Positions 7,915 through 15,680 of a stretch of DNA of 64,000 bases are shown piece by piece; position 1 is the first letter of the stretch, and every line of letters starts with the position of its first letter. The DNA lies in assembly GCF_027474825.1 (NCBI RefSeq), contig NZ_CP107030.1:2920529-2984528 (forward strand), given 5' to 3'. The translations under genes and the position numbers were made by a program. The notes beneath the pieces are model-generated. The model was not told the origin of the DNA and made no database searches. It saw only the letters and a program-made list of their open reading frames with translations. This stretch comes from Maribacter halichondriae (lineage in GTDB: Bacteria > Bacteroidota > Bacteroidia > Flavobacteriales > Flavobacteriaceae).

Positions 7915-10644
7915 ATGAAAAAGAAGATTTTCAAGATTATCGGTATCGTTTTGCTTTTGATAATCGGTTTGCTCATAGCCGCGCCGTTCATTCTTGAAGC
8001 GAAGATCGGCGAGCTCATCAAAAACAATGTCAATAACAACGTAAATGCAACCCTCGACTTTAGCAATGCTGATTTAAGCTTGATCAAAAGTTTTCCGAAT
8101 GCCGATTTGCGACTTCAAGATGTTACGTTGATAAATAATGCTCCTTTCGAGGGCGATACGCTTTTTGCCGCGAAAGATGTTGGTTTGACCTTGGGCATCA
8201 GCGAACTGTTCAAAAGTGCCGGCGAACCCATCGGAATAAAGAATCTAAGCTTAGATGGTGCCAATATACATGTAAAAGTGAATGAGGAAGAAATTGCGAA
8301 CTATGAAATCGCAAAGGAAGATAGTACCGCTGAGACTAAAACGGGAGCTTCCGAAGGTTTTTCATTGGACCTACAATCCTATGAGATTTTGAATTCAAAG
8401 GTCATTTACGATGATAAAGCTGGGGAGATTTATCTGGTCGTTTCAGATATTCAGCATACGGGCAATGGCGATTTTTCGGCCACGACCTCTGAACTGGATA
8501 CTTATACTGAGGCCTTTGTGACTTTTGAATTGGACAGCACCAATTACCTCAACAAGAATAAAATCAAATTAGATGCCATTATCGGTATTGATCTAAAGGA
8601 AGATAAGTACACCTTTTTGAAAAATGAAGCTTTGGTCAATCAATTGCCTTTGGTTTTCGAGGGATTCGTAAAAGTGAACGAGAACAGTCAAGACATCGAT
8701 ATCAGTTTTAAAACGCCTTCTTCCGATTTCAAGAATTTTTTGGCGGTTATTCCTGAAACCTATTCACAGAACATTTCAAATGTACAGACCACCGGAGATT
8801 TTACAGTTGCGGGCGAGTTCAAAGGTGTTTCCGATGAAGAACATATACCCAAGTTCAATATCAAGATCAATTCAGAGAACGCTTCCTTTAAATATCCTGA
8901 TTTACCGAAGTCGGTCAGTAACGTTTTTATCGATACGAAGATTATCAATACGACAGGCATTGCCGAAGACACCTATGTAGATATCGATAGGCTCTCTTTC
9001 AATATCGATAGCGACCGGTTCAATATGGTTGCCAAAATCAAAGAATTGATGGGCAATACCAAAGTAAATGCTCATATAGATGGTAAAATGAACTTGGCCA
9101 ATATTAAAAAAGCATACCCTGTTCCGGCGGATTTGAATTTAAAGGGACTTCTTAACGCCGATATCACTACGGCCTTTGATATGGCCTCCATTGAGAACAA
9201 ACAATACGAAAACACCCAAACGACGGGACAACTTGATTTGAGTGATTTTGAGTACGCTTCTGAAGAGACGCCGAACCCGATTAAGATTCAATCAACTTCC
9301 CTAACTTTTAACCCAAAGACGGTTACGCTGAACAAATTGAACGGCTCAACGGGACAAACGGATTTCAATGCTACAGGTACCATAAATAACCTTTTAGGTT
9401 TTATGTTCAACGACGAAAAAGTGGAAGGAAACTTTGACCTGAAATCGAACACCTTTGCGCTGAACGATTTTATGGTGGCAGAGGAAACTGCTACGGAAGG
9501 TTCCAATACGGAAGGAGAGAAAAAACCAACATCCCCAGAAGAAAAAATTAAGATTCCGTCTTTCTTGGATGCGAATATCAATGCCTCTGCAAATACCGTT
9601 TTATATGATAATATTACGTTGAATGATGTAAAAGGAAATCTACGGATAAAAGACGAAAAAGCTGTTTTGAGCAATATGACCTCCTCGACTTTAGGAGGGA
9701 AACTTGCATTTGACGGAGAGGTTTCCACGAAAAATGAAACCCCGACCTTCGCCATGAAATTGAACCTTGATCAACTCGGAATAACAGAGACCTTCAAGAC
9801 CATCGAGCTTTTGCAGACCGTGGCACCTATCGCAAGTATTTTAAAAGGAAAGTTGGACTCACAAGTGGAACTATCCGGGGCATTGAACGATGATCTGACC
9901 CCCGATTTGTTGACCTTGAGCGGAGACGTGTTGGCCAATATTTTTACTAGGGATTTTGAGACCGTTTCTTCCCCACTTCTTAATGCATTGACATCGAAAC
10001 TCGATTTTATCGATTTGAAGCAATTGAACCTTGACGCTTTGAAGACCAGTCTTTCTTTTAAAAATGGTCTGGTCAGCGTAAAGCCATTTACGATAAAATA
10101 TAAAGATATCGCCATCAATGTGGATGGTGGCCATACGTTCGACCAAAAATTGAACTACAAGGCTTCCATGGAGGTGCCCGCGAAATACCTGGGTTCCGAA
10201 ATCAATCGATTGATTGCGAAAATCGACGACTCTGCTTTGGAAAACCTTACGATTCCTGTAATCGCTAATATTGGCGGTAATTATTCGAGCCCCAATGTGA
10301 CTACCGACTTGGCGGGCGGGGTAAAAAGCTTGACCACAAAACTGATCGAGATCGAAAAACAAAAACTCATCAACAAAGGTAAAGACAAGGCCAAAGATTT
10401 AATTGGCGGCATACTTTCCGATAATCAACAAAAACGCGATTCTACGAAGAAGGAGAATCCAGCCAAAGAAGATGCAAAAGAAATATTGACCGGAATTTTG
10501 GGAGGCAATAAAGCCAAAGATTCCATAAATACAAAAACGGACTCCGTTCCCGTTAAAAAAGAGGAAGAGGTAGTCAAAGAAAAAGCTAAAGATATTTTAG
10601 GTGGACTGCTGGGGCGAATGAAAAAGAAGGATAGCGTCGATTAA
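7915..10644 (+). CDS. AsmA-family outer-membrane/envelope biogenesis protein
   Basis: A 909-residue protein with a single N-terminal membrane anchor (about residues 4-25: IFKIIGIVLLLIIGLLIAAP) and a long periplasmic beta-rich body typical of AsmA/TamB-like proteins. The family is thought to move lipids between membranes. The C-terminal ~110 residues are low-complexity and lysine/aspartate-rich, with three loose repeats of the form K-A/E-ILxGxLG(G/R). A GTG-started extension exists from 7894, but ATG 7915 (MKKKIF) gives the expected anchor. Its first ~250 aa resemble the AsmA N-terminal domain best. Confidence 0.85.
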   Translation: MKKKIFKIIGIVLLLIIGLLIAAPFILEAKIGELIKNNVNNNVNATLDFSNADLSLIKSFPNADLRLQDVTLINNAPFEGDTLFAAKDVGLTLGISELFKSAGEPIGIKNLSLDGANIHVKVNEEEIANYEIAKEDSTAETKTGASEGFSLDLQSYEILNSKVIYDDKAGEIYLVVSDIQHTGNGDFSATTSELDTYTEAFVTFELDSTNYLNKNKIKLDAIIGIDLKEDKYTFLKNEALVNQLPLVFEGFVKVNENSQDIDISFKTPSSDFKNFLAVIPETYSQNISNVQTTGDFTVAGEFKGVSDEEHIPKFNIKINSENASFKYPDLPKSVSNVFIDTKIINTTGIAEDTYVDIDRLSFNIDSDRFNMVAKIKELMGNTKVNAHIDGKMNLANIKKAYPVPADLNLKGLLNADITTAFDMASIENKQYENTQTTGQLDLSDFEYASEETPNPIKIQSTSLTFNPKTVTLNKLNGSTGQTDFNATGTINNLLGFMFNDEKVEGNFDLKSNTFALNDFMVAEETATEGSNTEGEKKPTSPEEKIKIPSFLDANINASANTVLYDNITLNDVKGNLRIKDEKAVLSNMTSSTLGGKLAFDGEVSTKNETPTFAMKLNLDQLGITETFKTIELLQTVAPIASILKGKLDSQVELSGALNDDLTPDLLTLSGDVLANIFTRDFETVSSPLLNALTSKLDFIDLKQLNLDALKTSLSFKNGLVSVKPFTIKYKDIAINVDGGHTFDQKLNYKASMEVPAKYLGSEINRLIAKIDDSALENLTIPVIANIGGNYSSPNVTTDLAGGVKSLTTKLIEIEKQKLINKGKDKAKDLIGGILSDNQQKRDSTKKENPAKEDAKEILTGILGGNKAKDSINTKTDSVPVKKEEEVVKEKAKDILGGLLGRMKKKDSVD

Positions 10645-10663
10645 CGGTCTCACGATTGCCAAC

Positions 10664-11509
10664 TTAGCCTAGTGTTAGGGAGCCTTTTCTAGTTGCAAGT
10701 AAGTATAAAATAGTTTGTGGTCCTGATTTTATTCTGTCGATTTCCCACTCATACTTTTCCGTTCCCTTCAAGTTTTTCACGAGTTCATTCATCTCTTTTA
10801 TAGAATAAGTTCGCAACGACGAAACTGTTCCGTCCCAGAGAACGAACAAGGGAACAATTGGAATTAAATATGTAAAAACAATTCGCCCAAGTTTAAAGGG
10901 TTTGATAAAAGGTGTGCTGAGAAAAACTACGAAAGGTGATAACAACATCGCCAAAATACTGGGGAGACTTCGTTCTTGTGCTTCAAAAACAGCAATCGGA
11001 TTATCGGTATCAATGGCATTTTGTAAAATCTTCTTTGCGTCATTTGGCCTAAAATGATGCAGTGACAGAAATTACGTTCTTAACCCCACTAGCTCTATTG
11101 GAACTTTCCTAGCATCGATGGGTTCTTCTATGAACTCAAAATTATCTGCTTCCTTCTTAGTAAATTCAAATGCGGGTATGTTTGGATAATAGTCCGTCAG
11201 GATTATCTTAAGGTCTGGTATTCGTTTCTTCAATTCAGTGTTCAACCATAACAGTCCGCCACCACCACCAGAACCTAGGTCAATGATTTGATTGGTTTTG
11301 CTTGCTTTGAGACCTTTTTCAATCACGGGTACGACGGGTTTGTACATTTTGGTCTTGTTTGACATAAATTGCAAGAAGTCGGTTCCATAATTTCTTAAAA
11401 AGGTCGGGAACCACTTTTGGTCTTCCAATTCGAATAAATGTATTCTTCCCATTTTGATTTCAATATGTGCTACAACTGTTTTCCAGCTTTTGCTGGACAA
11501 GATTGTCAT
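10664..11509 (-). pseudogene. Class I SAM-dependent methyltransferase-like gene with an in-frame stop
   Basis: The first 145 codons encode a methyltransferase-like fold with the SAM-binding glycine loop IDLGSGGGGGLLW and a following LTDYYPN. Translation then meets TAA at 11074-11072. The same frame continues without a break for 136 more codons, reading FLSLHHFRPNDAKKILQNAI, a typical continuation of such enzymes, and ends in a two-segment hydrophobic tail. It is therefore a nonsense-interrupted gene and not a frameshift. A one-base substitution (for example CAA to TAA) would explain it. The start overlaps the upstream DinB-like gene by 4 bp, so the two were co-translated. Decayed gene or sequence error cannot be told apart here. 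Confidence 0.8.
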
Positions 11510-12069
11510 ATGCTTTTTTGACGGTCCGCTTCCCTTTTCAATAGTTGATATGCTTCTTTAGCTTGTTCATAATGTCTTTGCTCATGGGCAACTATTATTT
11601 CAAAAGCCATTTCTAATTTGTAAACGATGTTCTTATTGGCTGGGGATGAAATTATCACTCCTTTGTTGACCAAATCTTTGGATTGGTTAATCATCTCCTT
11701 TAGTTCTAATTGATGATTTTTGAGTCTTTCCAAAATCCCTTTGGGAATTTCACTTTTGGCAGGTTCCCAAATCGGAAAAGTTTTAATTTTCTTTTTCCTA
11801 TCCGGCTGTACAGCTTTCAAGACTGTTTTTCCACAAAATGAAACTACAAATCCAATTTTTGATAAAAAAGGAGCTTTGTACTTACCTTTTCTTAGGGCTT
11901 CCACTATTGGGAAATATGTACTATTTATTACAATTAAATGGTCAATATTCTGGGCTATACTCCAAGTTTCGGATTTAGGTTTCCAATTCAGTTCTTCGGA
12001 ATTCAATGCGCCAAATGATTCATGAAAATTATGAGTTGTTTTGTCTATTTGTTCAATCCATTTTTTCAT
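11506..12069 (-). CDS. DinB-like (DinB_2) four-helix metal-binding protein
   Basis: A 187-residue protein of the DinB/YfiT superfamily, which is made of four-helix bundles with a His-triad metal site. Visible signatures are LNWKPKSETWSIAQNIDHL near residues 28-46 and the C-terminal HEQRHYEQAKEAY. These supply the conserved histidines of the family. The activity is unknown; relatives include thiol transferases. Its stop region overlaps the start of the downstream methyltransferase (ATGA-type, 4 bp), so the pair forms an operon. Confidence 0.8.
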   Translation of the reverse strand: MKKWIEQIDKTTHNFHESFGALNSEELNWKPKSETWSIAQNIDHLIVINSTYFPIVEALRKGKYKAPFLSKIGFVVSFCGKTVLKAVQPDRKKKIKTFPIWEPAKSEIPKGILERLKNHQLELKEMINQSKDLVNKGVIISSPANKNIVYKLEMAFEIIVAHEQRHYEQAKEAYQLLKREADRQKSI

Positions 12070-12134
12070 TACTATTTCTTTTTACTAACAACCTTTGATA
12101 GGCGACCCAACCCGGTATTATGCACTAATCAATT

Positions 12135-12632
12135 TTACCGTGTGGTCGTCTTATTTTGGTTTACTTTTCCTTTTTTATTTGCCGGAATCAAATCACTAGT
12201 ATCTAGGCCTTCTTTTCTGATCGCTAAACGGCAGTAGTTTTTTCCTGAATTTGATTGGGATTCCAAAACTATCAAAGTGCCTCCAGCGGCATTCATTAGT
12301 TTTCTGTCGTAATTCATCAATTTATTGCAGGCTTCTACATTTCCTGTTCCCCTGAGTGGGCATTGCAAATGAATTTCCGTGTAGGCAGTGTTTTTTTTTA
12401 TTTCTCCTATTTTAAAATATTCTCGACCATCTTCGGGCATCAATTCTTGCCAAATAGTTGCTAGTTCTTCCACGTTATTGGCAATGTTGGGCTTATTTAA
12501 AAAAATAGTAAGACGAGCCAATTGATTAGTGGCCCATTGTGTTAAGCCATTAAATAAATTTCTCTTTGAGAAAAAAGCTAAAATGCTTAAAGAGATATTA
12601 AATGCGGTCTGGCTTTCCAACAGTCTCTTCAT
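12135..12632 (-). CDS. Cysteine-containing protein of unknown function downstream of the MarR gene
   Basis: I do not recognise the family. The 165-residue product has a helical N-terminal half and a C-terminal half with H88-L-Q-C91-P-L-R-G, A-C102-N and N-Y-C134-R. This arrangement could bind a metal, heme or a thiol cofactor. Upstream, an ATG at 12696 opens a short frame (MADKETLVVLKK) that ends after 17 codons. Removing one A from the A6 run near 12666-12671 would fuse it in frame to this protein, giving a longer N-terminus. The true start is therefore uncertain. It follows marR by about 80 bp on the same strand. Confidence 0.65.
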   Translation of the reverse strand: MKRLLESQTAFNISLSILAFFSKRNLFNGLTQWATNQLARLTIFLNKPNIANNVEELATIWQELMPEDGREYFKIGEIKKNTAYTEIHLQCPLRGTGNVEACNKLMNYDRKLMNAAGGTLIVLESQSNSGKNYCRLAIRKEGLDTSDLIPANKKGKVNQNKTTTR

Positions 12633-12709
12633 TTCGATCTGGCTAATAGGTTGTCGTTGGCTTTTTTAAAACGACCAGAGTTTCTTTGTCCGCCATTTTT
12701 ATTATAATG

Positions 12710-13321
12710 TTAGTTACTGACTTTTTCTTCATACTCCGGACAATCAAGACGAATCTCATGATTCAACAACTTCTTTTGAAGTAGGTTACAATAGTCCGTC
12801 TTCTTATTTTTCTGATAAAATTTACACCCGTAACATGTCCGTTGAATACTTAAAATTCCGTTGCGATTTAATTTGTAAATCAATTCGCTCAATGTCTTGA
12901 ATAAACTTTCCAATTCTGCTTCGTTAAAGGTATCAATTTGTTTTTTTAACGGATTTGAAAAATCATACGTTTGCGAAATTATATAATTTCCTAAATCGGA
13001 TAACGCTATTGAATAACTACGACTATCGGATGATGAAAAATCTTTTTCAATCATTCCTTTTTTGTCCAAAACTCGAACGGCGTCACTAACCGTTGGTTTG
13101 GTCACATTAAATTCCCTTGCAAGATGACTTACATTACACAAGCTCTTCTTGTGGAAAGCTATGAAAATCAATATCTGAATTTGAATGGGACTTAAACCCA
13201 CCAATTTCGCCTTATCCCATAACAAGATTTTAAATACTTCAGAAACGCGTTCCAATCCTGCAACGATTTTACTTGAAATATCCTTTTGTTGTTGTTCTGG
13301 ATTAAATGTACTTTTCTTCAT
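12710..13321 (-). CDS. MarR-family regulator with a C-terminal four-cysteine motif
   Basis: The 203-residue protein has a winged-helix MarR domain. The recognition region VSHLAREFNVTKPTVSDAVRVLDKKGMIEK lies at about 83-112 and is followed by the SSSDSRSYSIALS wing. Beyond the domain is a C-terminal extension with C163-X2-C166-X11-C178-X15-C194, suited to bind zinc or an Fe-S cluster, or to sense redox change. Its promoter carries a -7 box overlapping one of four related palindromes in this gene run, so autoregulation is likely. The ligand is unknown. Confidence 0.85.
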   Translation of the reverse strand: MKKSTFNPEQQQKDISSKIVAGLERVSEVFKILLWDKAKLVGLSPIQIQILIFIAFHKKSLCNVSHLAREFNVTKPTVSDAVRVLDKKGMIEKDFSSSDSRSYSIALSDLGNYIISQTYDFSNPLKKQIDTFNEAELESLFKTLSELIYKLNRNGILSIQRTCYGCKFYQKNKKTDYCNLLQKKLLNHEIRLDCPEYEEKVSN

Positions 13322-13325
13322 AAAA

Positions 13326-13347
13326 TGTCCCGCTGTTTAGCGGGACA
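13326..13347. promoter_or_regulatory. Strong hairpin between DUF2024 and marR (terminator or leader structure)
   Basis: A 9-bp perfect stem TGTCCCGCT/AGCGGGACA with loop GTTT. On the minus strand it ends five bases before the marR ATG and is followed by TTTTA, so it can end the upstream DUF2024 transcript. It would also sit in the 5' leader of marR, where it could mask ribosome access. Confidence 0.7.
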
Positions 13348-13353
13348 AAGTTA
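13346..13353 (-). promoter_or_regulatory. -7 promoter box of marR
   Basis: TAACTTTG on the minus strand fits TAnnTTTG. A TTG lies about 22 nt upstream. The box overlaps the operator-like palindrome at 13351-13363 by three bases. Confidence 0.65.
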
Positions 13354-13363
13354 GTAATCCTAA
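13351..13363. promoter_or_regulatory. Operator-like palindrome A (TTAGTA-A-TCCTAA)
   Basis: One mismatch from the perfect palindrome TTAGGA-A-TCCTAA at 14385. It overlaps the marR -7 box and the DUF2024 stop codon. Probable binding site of the MarR protein (inference from recurrence at promoters of the same gene run). Confidence 0.6.
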
Positions 13364-13632
13364 TTAAATGAACCACAATTTTCTATTTCGATTATCGCGT
13401 AGCCTTTTTCGTTTATGGAAGCTATAATCTCTGGATTAGCCTGTTCAATATGACAAAAGCGACATTCATTTGCACTTAATTCGTTTGAAGGTACAGACTT
13501 GCTTTTTAGGTAGTCCAGTCCAAAATTAAATATGCTTTGTACATCTTTTAAGTCACTAGGTACGAGGATGTCGAAGTGCATCATTTTTCCATCTTCTCTT
13601 TTAACGTAAGTGTCCCAAACTGAAATTTTCAT
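13360..13632 (-). CDS. DUF2024 family protein
   Basis: A 90-residue protein with the hallmark DUF2024 pattern: KISVWDTYVKREDGKMMHFDILVP at the N-terminus, a central helix FGLDYLKSK and ECRFCHIEQANPE containing a Cys-X2-Cys. No biochemical role is established for the family. Its ATG directly abuts the TAG of the upstream secreted-protein gene with no gap, so the two are translationally coupled. Confidence 0.88.
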   Translation of the reverse strand: MKISVWDTYVKREDGKMMHFDILVPSDLKDVQSIFNFGLDYLKSKSVPSNELSANECRFCHIEQANPEIIASINEKGYAIIEIENCGSFN

Positions 13633-14349
13633 CTACTTAACTTTATAAGGTAATGACAGGTCGCCACTTGCTATACTGAACACTTCATAGACCCCTAACA
13701 TGGGTAGTTTGTCATCGCTTGTATTTACTTTCATAAAAGCGGTAACACCGTCGTAGTTAAAATCCGTTTGGTTATTGATTCTATAGTCGGGAACAATTAC
13801 CTTGATTTTATTTGCCTTGGCCGTAACGGGATATCCAGGGGAGTCCATATACATTGGCATACCTGGATTTGTTGGAGGTAAGACCACCGTTTTATCAGCT
13901 TTCTTGAATTGCTTTACGGAAAGACCACCAGCAACTCTCTTGTCTTCGTGAAGCACTACCCAGTGCGGGTGCCAAACTATTCCGTCATTATCGAATATCT
14001 TGTCGCTGTTCTCGTCCCACAATGGAGTATCATCAAAATCGGGATGTGAGGTCAAGGCTAGTGCGATAATGCCATCCGTGTGGCCGAAACCAACATCCGT
14101 AGGGTTTAAGTTGGTTGGAAAAACATATGCCAAAACTGGTGCACCATCAAGTTGACCAACTTTTTGCGGTGTGGTTTTTCCCGCTGTTCTGTTTACGTCT
14201 AGCTCCCAAATGGTTATTCCTAAATCTTCTTTATGGACTACCCTAACTTCCTTAATGGCAAAGTCATCATTTTTATAAGGACTTTCCTGTGCACAGGATC
14301 TTGTATTGGCCAAAAGCATTAATGCTGAAAATATTAACATTGATTTCAT
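13633..14349 (-). CDS. Secreted or lipid-anchored periplasmic protein of unknown function
   Basis: The 238-residue product starts with a signal peptide (about residues 1-20). It ends ANTRSCAQ, so Cys19 could be lipidated, although the box is not canonical. The mature part contains GFGHTDGIIALALTSHPDFDDTPLWDENSD and WHPHWVVLHEDKRVAGG, with clustered His and Asp that may bind metal. I do not recognise the family. It lies upstream of and abutting DUF2024. Its promoter region holds two operator-like palindromes. Confidence 0.75.
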   Translation of the reverse strand: MKSMLIFSALMLLANTRSCAQESPYKNDDFAIKEVRVVHKEDLGITIWELDVNRTAGKTTPQKVGQLDGAPVLAYVFPTNLNPTDVGFGHTDGIIALALTSHPDFDDTPLWDENSDKIFDNDGIVWHPHWVVLHEDKRVAGGLSVKQFKKADKTVVLPPTNPGMPMYMDSPGYPVTAKANKIKVIVPDYRINNQTDFNYDGVTAFMKVNTSDDKLPMLGVYEVFSIASGDLSLPYKVK

Positions 14350-14368
14350 TTGTATTGTTTTTAAGAAG

Positions 14369-14381
14369 CTAGGATTCCAAA
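14369..14381. promoter_or_regulatory. Operator-like palindrome B
   Basis: CTAGGA-T-TCCAAA matches the arms of TTAGGA-N-TCCTAA at 10 of 12 positions. Its centre is 16 bp from palindrome C, and it lies 20 bp upstream of the secreted-protein gene. Confidence 0.5.
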
Positions 14382-14384
14382 AAA

Positions 14385-14397
14385 TTAGGAATCCTAA
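14385..14397. promoter_or_regulatory. Operator-like palindrome C (perfect)
   Basis: TTAGGA-A-TCCTAA, a perfect 6+1+6 inverted repeat, between the mini-thioredoxin stop and the secreted-protein start. This is the best example of the four related sites. Confidence 0.65.
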
Positions 14398-14415
14398 CTA
14401 TAATGATTAATAAAA

Positions 14416-14649
14416 TTACCCTTTTACATCGGCCATTGAAGCACCGAAGTTTATATGCAGTGTACTTCCATTAGGTGTAACTAAAGCCGGTACAGATTTA
14501 ACGCCTGCTTTTTCAGCTTCGAAGATTCTATTTCTATTCTCGCCAATATTGACTACTTCAACATTGTTGGATCCGACTAAATTTATGATGTCGTGCTCTG
14601 CACTTACGCAAACAGGACAACCTGCATGATAAAAAATTGATTTACTCAT
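14416..14649 (-). CDS. Mini-thioredoxin / glutaredoxin-like protein
   Basis: A 77-residue thioredoxin-fold protein. The redox motif CPVC is at residues 11-14 (YHAGCPVCVSAEHD) and the cis-proline loop SVPALV near 53-58. It lacks a signal peptide, so it acts in the cytoplasm. It is shorter than typical thioredoxins and closer to the minimal glutaredoxin-like group. Upstream is operator-like palindrome D. It is the first gene of the MarR-associated run. Confidence 0.85.
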   Translation of the reverse strand: MSKSIFYHAGCPVCVSAEHDIINLVGSNNVEVVNIGENRNRIFEAEKAGVKSVPALVTPNGSTLHINFGASMADVKG

Positions 14650-14696
14650 TTTAAAAAGGATTTAGTATTCTTTGCACTATTGCGATACAAATATCG

Positions 14697-14709
14697 TAAG
14701 GAATCCTAA
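14697..14709. promoter_or_regulatory. Operator-like palindrome D (TAAGGA-A-TCCTAA)
   Basis: One mismatch from palindrome C, 48 bp upstream of the mini-thioredoxin start. The three bases before and five after the inverted repeat also partly agree with copy C (CTATA follows both). Confidence 0.6.
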
Positions 14710-14818
14710 CTATACAAATTTATTTTTTTAAATAATTTAATTAGAACCCTCTTATCGTCGAAAAATTAAGTCAAATTACCTTGCTTGAGAAATTCTAGTT
14801 GGCTAAGTGGAGGTTAGG

Positions 14819-15612
14819 TTATTTTATGTCCATTCCCACAAAATACCCCTCACTCCCCCGAACATTAAAAACAGTATCATCTTCAAAAATAAGATACTGC
14901 CCTTTGATGCCTTTTAAAACCCCTTCAAAGTTCGGTGTTTTAGACAAATTCAAGCTTTTCACTTTTTCAGGGTAACGAAGTACGGGGAATTCCAAATTGG
15001 TCTCCGAATTACTTTCAATAAAATACTCGGCTGCTTCTTCAGGAATGTATTGCCGTAGCTTATTTCGCCATTCTACAAGGTTCTCATCAACAACCTCGTT
15101 TTTAAGCATGGTGCGCCAATTCGTTTTGTCACCGATATGGTCTTTTAGGGCGACCTCCGTGATTCCCGCTAAATATCGATTGGGCACTTCGACTATTTCA
15201 ATCGCTTCATGGGCGCCTTGGTCGATCCAACGGGTGGGCACTTGAGACTTTCGGGTAACGCCGACTTTGATATTACTTGAATTGGCGAGATAAACGATAT
15301 GCGGCTGTAGCTGTACTTTTTTTCGTATTCCAGATCACGGTCCTCTTTATCTAAATGCGCGGTACTCAGTTCGGGGCGCATAATCCAATCGCCGGCCGAA
15401 GGAATATCGAAAAAGCAACTTTTACAAAACCCTTGTCGGTAAATGGCCCGGTCTTGGCCACAATTCAGACATTGGGACTTTATAAAATTGATTTCCAAGG
15501 TTTTGTCCAACACTTGGTTGACGTTCAGAAAATCGTTCTCGAAAACCATATAGTATTGAATCGGACTCCCGATTTCGGTCTGCATTTTTCGTAATACGCC
15601 TTCGTACTGCAT
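14819..15612 (-). CDS. DUF2797 family zinc-ribbon protein (frameshifted)
   Basis: The N-terminal part starts MQYEGVLRKM and carries a treble-clef-like C-X2-C...C-X2-C (CLNCGQDRAIYRQGFCKSC). The C-terminal part contains VPTRWIDQGAHEAIEIVEVPN. They lie in different frames, broken in an A7 run on the minus strand (about 15318-15324). One extra A gives EKKVQLQPHIVYLANSSNIKVGVTR and a 264-aa intact protein. Function unknown; the zinc ribbon suggests nucleic-acid or metal binding. An open frame extends upstream to 15678, but ATG 15612 suits the family. Confidence 0.82.
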
Positions 15613-15665
15613 AAGTGAAATTCTTTTTTGAAAATGATAACTATAAGGGCTAAATTTAACGAAAT

Positions 15666-15673
15666 CAAAGATA
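15666..15673 (-). promoter_or_regulatory. -7 promoter box of the DUF2797 gene
   Basis: TATCTTTG on the minus strand, 54 nt upstream of the chosen ATG. It lies just before the start of the divergent GH3 gene, so the two promoters must overlap. Confidence 0.55.
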
Positions 15674-15680
15674 CCCAAAA

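Noticed and set aside
10664..11509. Methyltransferase break explained as another homopolymer frameshift
   Set aside because: The downstream part is in the same frame as the upstream part; only the TAA interrupts it.
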